A stretch of DNA of 64,000 bases from Trichobilharzia szidati (lineage: Eukaryota > Platyhelminthes > Trematoda > Strigeidida > Schistosomatidae): positions 89,355,256-89,419,255 of the forward strand of contig OX235271.1 of NCBI GenBank assembly GCA_944472155.2, read 5' to 3'. Under the pieces are notes generated by a model that was not told the origin of the DNA, did no database searches, and worked only from the letters and a program-made list of their open reading frames with translations. This document shows, piece by piece, positions 60,801 to 64,000 of this stretch. A program made the position numbers and the translations under genes. Each line of letters opens with the position of its first letter. Position 1 is the first letter of the stretch.

Positions 60801-63722
60801 CTCGCTAAGCAGATGTAATACTGGGAAGAGGAAAGGTGGGCTGAGGCTAGCACCTTGAAAGATAACTTAACTTTCTGAGAAACGGTCACAAGCAGTACTG
60901 AATAACCTTCAGCAAGAAAACAACCAATCAGAAGACGTTGCTCCTCTGCTAACAATAACGCGAATAATAATGTACATAAAAATCTATAAATATCTCTTGA
61001 TTTTCTCAATAAGTGATCTGTTGCCTGGCCCTTGTTTTCTGTCGTTACAATCCAACTGCACACTAATAAAAAGAGACATCTAACTTTGAAGATGTGAAAT
61101 AGATATTACACAATTAGTATTATATATAAAAGGTTGATATTTGCTGAAGTTATGGAGATTTGTGTCAACCATTAACACTCAAACAAATATAGTCATTGCT
61201 TTAACATTCTGTCATTCTCTGTCAATGTATTTTTCTAATAATCAGAGTGTTAATTTCACCCAGGCATTATATAAGACGAAATTTAGAGTCTATTTTATCA
61301 TGAACACCTAAAAATATAACATCTGTATAGTTGAGTAGGACTTTTCTTTCAAAGTAACTTTTGAACAGTAACATGGTTTTCTGGATCTCTGTTCAATTCT
61401 TCATTTTAACTGAACACCATGCGTCTAATTTAACTTACCATTTATAAGGGTTATTCTTGAGTTTCTTCGTGATTTTTGGTTTGGACTGAACTTCTACCAA
61501 AATCTCTTCGGATAAACTGAAACATATGTTCTTTCCATGTGGTGTACACTTGTTGGTCATCTCTTTTATTGTTCATCTTGGTTGAAAAGGTTTTTCCTGC
61601 AGTAAATTCTCCCTTCAGAAAAACGTTTCTGAGAGATTGTTTTCAGAGAAAGAAGAATATTGCCCGTTATTATAATACATAATCATCACGTCTTAAAGTA
61701 CACGAATTCATTTCCTTGGAAATCTATGAAGAATAAGTTCATCCTCAAGTCTCTGAAAGTGAGAATCTTGACTCGTAGTTCAGAGGAAGTGACATAACTT
61801 CCAGTTATTTAAGAGAACCGTTGAAAAATTAATAGTGCATCATACTCCCACCTCTTAACACAATAAGTATTGCTATCTTGCTTTGAATTATAGTAAAAAA
61901 TTGACAGTTATTTAGAACACTGAATACTATAATTCATTATTAGGACAACAGTATGTTTTCTAAAATGATAAATAAACTTCAGAAAAGATGTAAACACTAG
62001 AACATTCGTGACAGTGAATGTTCAATAGATGTTTTATTGAGAACTAAGGACAAACATCCTAATGCTATTTTATATGAGCTATGAACTAGATTTGACTGAA
62101 TACTTCTATATATGTCTACATACATCTACTTTACACCGTATTTTCAATTTTCAGATACACGTGCAACCAGCAAACCCTGAGGAAGAATATAAGAATACAA
62201 GGAAGGTGGGTGTTTAAATTACTTATTATATGCTAACATGGCATTATATGTCTAATGTTGTACACACTGTTTAGTTTCTCGACAGATGTTCGCACAACAT
62301 AGCGAATAATTTAAATCAGGTTAAGGCAATTCAACTGTAATGGACTTGTTTCAAAGCTTGATAATCTTACGCTTGACGTAAAGCACAGTTTTGAATGCAC
62401 CCATTCAGAAGATACCACGAATAGAGTAAAGTATTTATCAAGTGGCCTGGTTTTTGTCCTTTTAAGTCTAATCAAACTTGAAAAATTGTAGCTAACAGAT
62501 AATGCGTTTCAGCCAGAATCACTATGTACGCCTAGATGAGTTTTAATTTTTTATCTCGGAAGTTGAAGTTTAATTTGATTGAGTATTATAAAAGGTTTTC
62601 AAGTTCTGCATGAGTAAAATGAAAAGCACACTCAGTGGCTGTCCAAGCTGAAGCTCTGTTGAAAGCAGCATTCCTACTATTCCGGAAATGTTTACGAGGT
62701 AAATACGCAGAATCAATAAATGAAACAAAAAGGGGACAAGCACATGATTTTGTCATTTCGGTCAAGCTATTTACACAAAATTTTGCAACACAAGCACATG
62801 TATAGTGATTAAATATTGTTTAAATATTATAATGAATGGACAGTCAAATATTTGTTGCGTAATGGTTTTGCTTGGCTCAGAGTAGCTAAGAGTCAGACTC
62901 AGAATGAGTATTTTATTCATTCTGGGAGTTTATCAGTTAGGTAGACCTACGTCCCCAGTAGGTGACGGTGTTCCCACCGAGATTCGAACCCATAACTCAT
63001 CCTTTCAAGCTCTAAGGCGTTGTTTACTTAGGCCACTAGGCAAAGACACTCACCTCTTCTGCTACGGATACCATTTGTGGTTTCATGATTTCTTTGGTTT
63101 TATTGTTAGCTATTATCGACCACGTAACACCTTGTTAACCACTATGTACCACCAAAAGTATTCGTATTAGGAGTCATTAAGTTATCAGGCTCCATGTATT
63201 TCAGTCCAACATAATCAATCACTGGGGAATTCAGAATATTAATTTCAACGTGTAACAGCTTCGTTCACTTTTAGTTTCACTAGGATTTTGACCTAAATAT
63301 GTGCACGAATGAAAAAATGTAAAATCCAAACACACAGATACAATAATATGCCATTAATTGCATCAATCCTAGATAGGAATAGCATTAAAGCACTAGTCAC
63401 CAGAAAGAGAAGCAAGTATTAGTAGACTTATCATGTTTTTTCTACATATACGCACATGCACACCTCTTAGATTTCGCTGTAGTGGTTGAAGTTATCCTGG
63501 CCGGTTAGAGTAGGTAGGCGTGTTGTAAATTATTCATAAACAAAATTATATCGGTCCACTAGAAACTGACTATTTCCTTAACTGGTCATAAGTTACTAAC
63601 TGTTGTTTTAACTAGCATTTGATAACCATTATAATGGAAGTGATGTTTATTAACAAATGTGATTATTATTATTATTATCACCATAGTATATTGTGCTCAG
63701 ACAGCAAGAACGTCCAAAAGCC
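18868..63722 (+). CDS. micro-exon gene (MEG-like) encoding a secreted mucin-like, Pro/Arg-rich repeat protein; runs past the window
   Basis: One reading frame can be followed through about 36 short exons, each flanked by AG and GT. Apart from the 15-nt start exon (ends in phase 0), the 58-nt second exon (phase 0 to 1) and one frameshifted array copy (34334-34391), all exons are multiples of three and enter and leave in phase 1, up to a candidate 5-nt exon at 57950. After that exon the frame continues in phase 0. The product would have a signal peptide, a short charged region, up to fourteen 19-residue Thr/Pro repeats and repeated Pro/Arg-rich blocks, about 580 residues or more. Symmetric tiny exons behind a signal-peptide exon define schistosome MEGs, whose products are secreted, for example from the oesophageal gland, and vary by exon skipping. 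I cannot assign a numbered MEG family. The function is unknown; a secreted, O-glycosylated role is inferred from composition only. The gene is split by several transposons that lie in introns. Confidence 0.8.
18929..18986 (+). CDS. MEG exon 2: signal-peptide core
   Basis: 58 nt, phase 0 in and phase 1 out, acceptor TTTCTTTAAAG and donor GTAAGT. Joined to exon 1 it gives MIKLLILGLAVFIHCC followed by DSGVLCKD: a positive start, a hydrophobic core and a small-residue region, so a secretory signal is likely. It contains three Cys residues. It sets phase 1 for all following micro-exons. Confidence 0.78.
19952..19993 (+). CDS. MEG micro-exon 3 (42 nt)
   Basis: Acceptor TTTTCTCTTCCAG, donor GTAAGTAC. 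Phase 1 in and out. It encodes IWSDYETDPVVTER with the split first codon; the other two frames give a stop or lack context. Acidic, aromatic. Confidence 0.75.
20613..20768 (+). repeat. tRNA-derived SINE in intron
   Basis: GTCAGCGGCACAGCGACTCG, CATGCACATGGTCC, then B-box GGGGTTCGAT, and a 3' tail GCTGAAAATTCCATAG ... TGTGGAATCAAG ending in AATAATAATAAAT. The tail matches the 3' end of the CR1-like LINEs at 40.9 and 49.6 kb. Confidence 0.65.
21209..21235 (+). CDS. MEG micro-exon 4 (27 nt)
   Basis: Acceptor ATTTCTTCAG, donor GTGAGTAA. Phase 1 in and out; encodes AYKIVGRSS counting the codon shared with exon 3. Basic. Confidence 0.7.
22067..22099 (+). CDS. MEG micro-exon 5 (33 nt)
   Basis: Acceptor TCATATTCACAG, donor GTAAGC. 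Phase 1 in and out; encodes RIKRKPCRVDK, strongly basic with one Cys. Confidence 0.7.
22185..22385 (+). repeat. dispersed SINE tail copy in intron
   Basis: From about 22215, ACGCATTCCTTTACCTCGCC, GTAAAGAGTGAAGGTTGGGC and CTATGTTTCACTGAGAACG are nearly identical to 26190-26345 over about 165 nt. The tRNA-like head is only partly kept. The close identity suggests recent insertion or a shared source. Confidence 0.55.
23630..24640 (+). mobile_element. Penelope-like element with 235-bp terminal inverted repeats
   Basis: Arms 23630-23864 and 24406-24640 are reverse complements with about one visible mismatch. Between them lies a single 156-codon frame with the end of a Penelope-like protein. The arms include the motif ATGATTATGAAC, loop, GTTCGAAACGTCATCC also seen at 11.5-11.7 kb. 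The element lies in a host intron. Flanking target duplications were not resolved. Confidence 0.65.
23865..24335 (+). pseudogene. Penelope-like GIY-YIG fragment, truncated
   Basis: 156 codons. After a low-complexity ATG/ATA-rich start the frame gives VIPYKEGTSVTLRRILNKAG, FKPTNSIRNMLCRLLD and CQVKYIGQSSRTGAVRLAKH (KYIGQ core). It stops soon after, losing the second half of the nuclease with the conserved glutamate. No RT box is present, so it cannot act alone. Confidence 0.65.
24907..24930 (+). CDS. candidate MEG micro-exon (24 nt)
   Basis: AG at 24905-24906 after a T-rich stretch, donor GTAAGTCG. Phase 1 in and out; encodes KKEKKICK with the shared codon, like its basic neighbours. The pyrimidine tract is weak and other AGs lie within a few bases, so this is tentative. 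Confidence 0.35.
25929..25961 (+). CDS. MEG micro-exon 6 (33 nt)
   Basis: Acceptor TTCTCTTTACAG, donor GTAAGTC. Phase 1 in and out; encodes KDSEGDVKIVK, mixed charge. Confidence 0.7.
26120..26345 (+). repeat. tRNA-derived SINE copy in intron
   Basis: GGCACAGAGGTAGATTGCTC (A-box region) and GGGGTTCGATCACCGG (B-box), followed by the tail shared with 22215-22385 and ending in CCACTGAGAATGTAAAAG. Confidence 0.6.
26520..26790 (-). repeat. Smalpha-like SINE, minus strand
   Basis: On the minus strand it carries the left block (CAGTGGTAGTTTACTAGG), the B-box-like GGTTCAATTCC region, CTCATGAGTCAG, GGACAAAAGAG and TGTCCAGTATT. The hammerhead core is CTCATGAG with GGACAAAAG, so it is degenerate. It lies in a host intron, antisense to the gene. 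Confidence 0.5.
26997..27023 (+). CDS. MEG micro-exon 7 (27 nt)
   Basis: Acceptor TTTCTAAAATTTAG, donor GTATGTG. Phase 1 in and out; encodes KIRWRKIKK, the most basic block of the protein. Confidence 0.6.
27290..27337 (+). CDS. MEG micro-exon 8 (48 nt), singleton relative of the mucin exon
   Basis: Acceptor GACGGTTGTAG, donor GTGAGTTA. Phase 1 in and out; encodes IQESTQKPTTTKATVR. Its PTTTKAT core matches the repeated 57-nt exon (PPTTTTKATTTT), so it is the likely single-copy relative from which the array exon arose or diverged. An earlier GTGAGA at 27331 would break the multiple of three. Confidence 0.7.
27458..27487 (+). CDS. candidate MEG micro-exon (30 nt)
   Basis: Acceptor ATCAATTGTAG, donor GTGAGAAC. 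Phase 1 in and out; encodes QNGKKNYQPH with the shared codon. The acceptor tract is weak, so this is tentative. Confidence 0.35.
27488..28689. other. intron sequence before the array
   Basis: A-rich sequence on the plus strand. It contains a 57-codon Lys/Arg-rich frame at 28167-28340 that I regard as composition-driven. No repeat or exon is supported. Confidence 0.35.
28956..29012 (+). CDS. mucin-like micro-exon, copy 1 of 14 (57 nt)
   Basis: Acceptor CTCTCTTCACAG, donor GTGAGT. Phase 1 in and out; encodes TTVPPTTTTKATTTTPVP plus one residue across each junction (Pro after exon 8, Thr between copies). About 60 percent Thr with Pro, no hydrophobic core: a typical O-glycosylation substrate. 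The other copies have the same encoded sequence except copies 8 and 10. Other coordinates: 29721-29777, 30489-30545, 31256-31312, 32025-32081, 32794-32850, 33562-33618, 35103-35159, 36642-36698, 37410-37466, 38178-38234 and 38951-39007. Phase 0 is also open (QPLCRPLLQPRLRRRR), but phase 1 is demanded by exons on both sides. Confidence 0.75.
29203..29217 (+). CDS. candidate 15-nt micro-exon in the array unit (copy 1 shown)
   Basis: CAG, then ATATCTCCGTTTCGA, then GTGAGA. 15 nt, phase 1 in and out; after the 57-nt exon it would read NISVS, which includes an N-glycosylation sequon, and then return to Thr. Another copy is at 29968-29982. In three units (near 31500, 37655 and 38425) the acceptor CAG is changed to CAA. 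Without transcripts this remains a candidate. Confidence 0.35.
34334..34391 (+). pseudogene. mucin-like micro-exon, copy 8: 58 nt, frameshifted
   Basis: One extra A in the ACG run (ACGACGACGACGACCTG instead of ACGACGACGACGCCTG) makes the exon 58 nt. If spliced in, it would shift the phase of all downstream exons, so it must be skipped, be a non-used copy, or be an assembly error. Splice sites are intact. Confidence 0.7.
35871..35930 (+). CDS. mucin-like micro-exon, copy 10: 60 nt
   Basis: One additional ACG codon lengthens the Thr run by one residue and keeps phase 1. Splice sites are as in the other copies. Confidence 0.7.
39141..40313. other. intron sequence after the array
   Basis: T-rich plus strand to about 39660, then ordinary AT-rich sequence. 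No supported exon or repeat. Confidence 0.35.
40314..40358 (+). CDS. MEG class-A micro-exon, diverged singleton (45 nt)
   Basis: Acceptor TTTATCACAG, donor GTAAGTCAC. Phase 1 in and out; encodes IPATRKFVPRRPVRR. Same length, phase and plan (KF ... RR ... RR end) as the class-A exons at 47991, 54656 and 56813, and a similar donor region. Confidence 0.75.
40938..42650 (-). mobile_element. CR1/jockey-like LINE, 5'-truncated, in intron
   Basis: Keeps only the RT half. The 3' end carries GCTGAAAATTCCATGCTG, TGTGGAATAAAGTG and an ATTATTATATTATTAG tail at about 40938-40960. The endonuclease is missing: homology begins shortly before the RT block LGPDGVPG. It lies antisense in the intron between the class-A singleton and the exon at 42776. 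Confidence 0.75.
41315..42650 (-). pseudogene. LINE reverse transcriptase, open but lacking endonuclease
   Basis: An open frame of 471 codons (the first ~29 encoded by host intron sequence up to 42730). RT blocks: LGPDGVPGILLQKCADIL, FRPVAITSPFLKTMEKL, FSDYTAAFDSVPRTLLL (Leu of the usual FLDYT replaced by Ser, Asp kept), GVPQGAVLSPFLFSFFLHD and IKYADDLTVS (residues ~256-259). The uninterrupted frame shows a fairly young insertion, but without endonuclease and 5' end it is not autonomous. Confidence 0.7.
42776..42802 (+). CDS. MEG class-B micro-exon, diverged singleton (27 nt)
   Basis: Acceptor CTTTCTTTTTTCCAG, donor GTATGTTT. Phase 1 in and out; encodes PRYGPYPQP, aligned with the class-B GYR-VRQP of the later units. 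Confidence 0.72.
42803..44130. other. intron, no recognisable feature
   Basis: AT-rich intron sequence without a supported exon or repeat. Confidence 0.35.
44131..44178 (+). CDS. MEG class-C micro-exon, diverged singleton (48 nt)
   Basis: Acceptor CTTCATTTGACAG, donor GTGAGTTA. Phase 1 in and out; encodes IDFVPVVAIPQPVIQP. It clearly matches class C in the later units (DILPVIAVPQRFPQR), including the CATTTGACAG acceptor. Confidence 0.75.
44565..44582 (+). CDS. candidate MEG micro-exon (18 nt)
   Basis: Very good acceptor TTTCTATTCTTTACAG but weak donor GTATAT. Phase 1 in and out; encodes KLCSLN with the shared codon. Tentative. Confidence 0.3.
45679..45726 (+). CDS. MEG class-C-like micro-exon (48 nt)
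   Basis: Acceptor CCTTTCTTTCACAG, donor GTGAGTAA. Phase 1 in and out; encodes IHIMPRISFHRYDSGS. Length and first bases (TTCACATAATGCC against TTGACATTTTGCC) suggest an old class-C copy. Confidence 0.7.
46684..46710 (+). CDS. MEG exon B, unit 1 (27 nt)
   Basis: Acceptor CTTGTTTTTCAG, donor GTAGGTGG. Phase 1; encodes KGYRRVRQP. The later copies (48868-48894, 53374-53400, 55533-55559) have CAT for CGT and read GYRHVRQP. Confidence 0.78.
47207..47254 (+). CDS. MEG exon C, unit 1 (48 nt)
   Basis: Acceptor CTCCATTTGACAG, donor GTAAGTCA. Phase 1; encodes VDILPVIAVPQRFPQR. Confidence 0.78.
47991..48035 (+). CDS. MEG exon A, unit 1 (45 nt)
   Basis: Acceptor GTCTTTCTGCAG, donor GTAAGTCA. Phase 1; encodes RPVYEKFAVHRRAGRR over its junctions. 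Basic, with a KF core as in the singleton at 40314. Confidence 0.78.
48868..48894 (+). CDS. MEG exon B, unit 2 (27 nt)
   Basis: Same splice sites as unit 1; encodes QGYRHVRQP. Confidence 0.78.
49377..49424 (+). CDS. MEG exon C, unit 2 (48 nt)
   Basis: As unit 1, with one synonymous change (GTG for GTA). Exon A of this unit is missing because of the LINE insertion directly downstream; the next exon is B at 53374, and phase is kept. Confidence 0.78.
49607..52590 (-). mobile_element. CR1/jockey-like LINE, nearly full length, inserted in a MEG unit
   Basis: Minus-strand element with one long endonuclease-RT frame. Its 3' end shows GCTAAAAATTCCTTGCTG, GGAATAAAGC and a (TTA)n tail at 49607-49625. 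On the left the host sequence breaks in the intron after exon C (at TTGACATTGACCTAGCTGAA); on the right host sequence resumes at TTCAATTCACTGAC, which in intact units lies after exon A. About 660 bp of the unit, with exon A, is therefore gone. Confidence 0.8.
49963..52590 (-). CDS. LINE endonuclease-reverse transcriptase, open frame with 5' truncation
   Basis: About 875 element-encoded codons; a host-encoded ATG at 52624-52626 extends the frame to 887. Endonuclease: VQETWLHD (Glu ~43), TGDFSSCDH (~158-166; GDFS for the usual GDFN) and LNSGHCII (~209-215), where the conserved Asp of S-D-H is Gly, so cleavage is probably lost. RT: LGPDGVPAIVL (~421), FRPIAITSPFLK (~478), FLDYTSAFDSVPR (~546), GVPQGAVLSPF (~604) and VKYADDLTVS (YADD ~634-637), all intact. 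The endonuclease N-terminus (MSTN-type start) is missing. It acts in target-primed reverse transcription in the family; this copy is unlikely to be autonomous. Confidence 0.75.
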   Translation of the reverse strand, partial: QLSSLPNKILDFQSLLLSETYHNTGIVTVQETWLHDSYDDNIVSLNDFNVFRQDRVCSKKKCGGGVATFIHSKWSISNNVCFKFSNDYIDCITVRCRPKHLTKYKFIYISNVYVSPGCTISDLSMFADEFTAFAAACFENSLSIVTGDFSSCDHSFLISLGHDNIVNFATRLEKTLDLVFINDVGIYEARKRAPVLNSGHCIIRVLPKIYSKSHKRVFSHLYSKFQRRCYSQDNLSKLRCMLIDTNWDLFTEQTLNDTITNTTDYLIFCFEICCPKETLFTRFDRFSSPYLKKLRRDKELLFKTNDKSGVKKLNTLIKLEMHRLNVLYNQRFLSCKTPSGLWKLFKEITSGKRCTSVQSLNVDNLNKSFIRSSVDILPNDTNHIDNNFSGFNTLDVLKCLRSHKPSQSLGPDGVPAIVLRNRADILCYPLTNIFNASFSSNVLPSAWKNIKIIPIPKQSSGTDIKFRPIAITSPFLKLMEKLLLLRLEPSLKAFNDPKQFAYKHGRSTLDAAVVLYHNVVSCLDKGAKYVRGAFLDYTSAFDSVPRGLLLNKLSLTHTASWAKSWLHSYFSDRMQYTAYNGKSSSALLTKAGVPQGAVLSPFLFSFFLHDLPHLNETNFVKYADDLTVSLPITSESDCSKLNSFLLDISKWSKSNGLMLNPSKCQAVNFTFKYRRDIHELVSSHDACSIDGTEIETKSSIKYLGLVLSSDLSWSSHILLISKKMFRLTFYIKKLLQQGINQPLVLQFLNSCILPILLYCSPLIFPGIIKKDYVILRRVLNAVSRACGLPLRELANTIVERHVNSCTYWAKAVLSDPLHPLYSQLSPCISSGRTRSQYKKLYARTTKYKNSTIPYLARILCDEDSVRRETYKLQCN
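53374..53400 (+). CDS. MEG exon B, unit 3 (27 nt)
   Basis: Identical to unit 2. As the preceding exon is C rather than A, the junction codon becomes AAG (Lys) instead of CAG (Gln). Confidence 0.78.
53884..53931 (+). CDS. MEG exon C, unit 3 (48 nt)
   Basis: Encodes the same DILPVIAVPQRFPQR block as unit 1, same splice sites. Confidence 0.78.
54656..54700 (+). CDS. MEG exon A, unit 3 (45 nt)
   Basis: Identical in coding to unit 1. Confidence 0.78.
55533..55559 (+). CDS. MEG exon B, unit 4 (27 nt)
   Basis: Identical in coding to unit 2. Confidence 0.78.
56040..56087 (+). CDS. MEG exon C, unit 4 (48 nt)
   Basis: Identical in coding to unit 1. Confidence 0.78.
56813..56857 (+). CDS. MEG exon A, unit 4 (45 nt)
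   Basis: Identical in coding to unit 1; last phase-1 exon of the repeated region. Unit homology ends about 145 nt downstream. Confidence 0.78.
57600..57745 (+). repeat. worn SINE tail
   Basis: GCCTAAACCTAGCC, GAAGAAAGAGGCAAGG and GAAGCCATATGTTCCACTC resemble the tail of the SINEs at 22.2 and 26.2 kb. Confidence 0.35.
57950..57954 (+). CDS. candidate 5-nt MEG micro-exon (CTTCT), phase switch
   Basis: A strong acceptor (CCTCTTTGCTTATCTTCTGTAG) is followed by five bases and a perfect donor GTAAGT. In phase 1 it completes Pro and adds Ser, then leaves in phase 0. Downstream exons are all open in phase 0, and the one at 62155 has a stop in phase 1, so an exon of length 3n+2 is needed here. Five nt is below the usual 6-nt minimum reported for MEGs, so it needs transcript proof. 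Confidence 0.45.
58460..58720 (+). repeat. Smalpha-like SINE with hammerhead remnant
   Basis: TGCTCGCCAATGAAACTGGC (left block), CTTGCCTTGTAACTGCAAG, B-box GGTTCGAACGC, then CTGCCAATGAGTCCC, AGGACCGAAC and CATCCAGTACTCCCTGG, and the tail TGATATCAATCCGTGATC. Stem II GTCC/GGAC is intact; the core carries insertions. Confidence 0.6.
59056..59103 (+). CDS. candidate MEG exon, phase 0 (48 nt)
   Basis: Acceptor TCTAAATAACTTTTAG, donor GTTAGTCG. Open in phase 0 as KERHATSHVFYQSLNK and also in phase 1 (RTTCNKPCILSVIKQ). Phase 0 is preferred because of the exons that follow. Confidence 0.5.
59104..60713. other. intron, no recognisable feature
   Basis: AT-rich; contains an AATAAA at 59274-59279 that could serve as a poly(A) signal if the transcript ended here. 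No supported exon. Confidence 0.3.
60714..60870 (+). repeat. tRNA-derived SINE
   Basis: GCATAGCGGTTAGGACGCTC (A-box region), CATGCACATGGTCC and GGGGTTCGATCCCGG (B-box) are very close to a tRNA gene. The continuation TCCTTTACCTCGCTAAGC shows it is the SINE family at 22.2 and 26.1 kb, not a true tRNA. Confidence 0.65.
62155..62205 (+). CDS. candidate MEG exon, phase 0 (51 nt)
   Basis: Acceptor TTTTCAATTTTCAG, donor GTGGGTG. Phase 0 encodes IHVQPANPEEEYKNTRK. Phase 1 would end at TGA 62178-62180, making this a terminal exon if no phase switch occurs upstream. Confidence 0.5.
62880..63060 (-). repeat. tRNA-like dispersed repeat, minus strand
   Basis: On the minus strand it shows GGTTCGAATCTCGGTGGG (B-box) with ACCGTCACCTACTGGGGACG downstream, the layout of another tRNA-like SINE. 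No second copy is in the window. Confidence 0.4.
63705..63722 (+). CDS. candidate MEG exon, phase 0 (18 nt)
   Basis: AG after GTGCTCAGAC, donor GTAAGTTC. 18 nt, encodes QERPKA in phase 0. The gene would continue beyond the window. Confidence 0.45.
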
Positions 63723-64000
63723 GTAAGTTCGTTTAAAATTAACAATTTACACTACACTATATTTGAATCACTTATGGTTTCTTAACGTGTTCGTATGAAT
63801 AACATCTATCTTATATTTTATACACTTTTAACATATTTAACTGTGAAGAGACTAGCGTTCGGTTGTACAGTTTCTTTCCCAGTCATTCTAGATATTTAGG
63901 AAAGAGCCTCTACTGATTATTGAAGCTTTTGAAAGAACTTAGTGAATATTCCTTATCACTTACACAAAATTGTTTACTCATCTGAAATAAATTAATCAGA

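Overview
The window looks like nuclear DNA of a schistosome-type blood fluke. It is AT-rich. It is crowded with transposons known from Schistosoma: tRNA-like SINEs with degenerate hammerhead ribozymes (Smalpha type), CR1/jockey-like LINEs, RTE-like LINE fragments and Penelope-like elements with GIY-YIG domains. These surround one long gene built from tiny symmetric exons, the hallmark of schistosome micro-exon genes (MEGs). The species cannot be fixed from sequence alone.

Layout. 1-18.8 kb: repeats only (two SINEs head to head, RTE 3' ends, a Penelope GIY-YIG fragment, a Smalpha-like SINE, a decayed LINE at 5.5-8.5 kb, a decayed Penelope cluster at 11.5-13.5 kb, an RTE fragment, a large inverted repeat at 16.6-17.3 kb). 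No host gene was found there. 18.87-63.7 kb: one plus-strand MEG-like gene that probably runs past the window. A signal peptide is split over two exons (18868-18882, 18929-18986). Then come single phase-1/phase-1 exons of 27-48 nt. Next is a 10.4-kb array of fourteen ~768-bp units (28690-39140), each with one 57-nt Thr/Pro mucin-like exon. After that are Pro/Arg-rich exons of three classes (A 45 nt, B 27 nt, C 48 nt), first as diverged singletons and then as four ~2.16-kb B-C-A units (46497-57000). Last is a candidate 5-nt exon that would switch the reading phase from 1 to 0, followed by phase-0 exons at 59056, 62155 and 63705.

How it fits together. Nearly every exon is a multiple of three and starts and ends in phase 1, so exons can be duplicated, skipped or deleted without breaking the frame. 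The window shows all of this: expansion of one exon to 14 copies, duplication of a three-exon block, and loss of one exon where a LINE inserted (49.6-52.6 kb). The predicted product is secreted, with a short basic N-terminal part, a mucin-like Thr/Pro domain of about 265 residues if all copies are used, and a Pro/Arg-rich repeated C-terminal part. Gene structure was inferred by eye from splice sites and phase; no transcript data were available.
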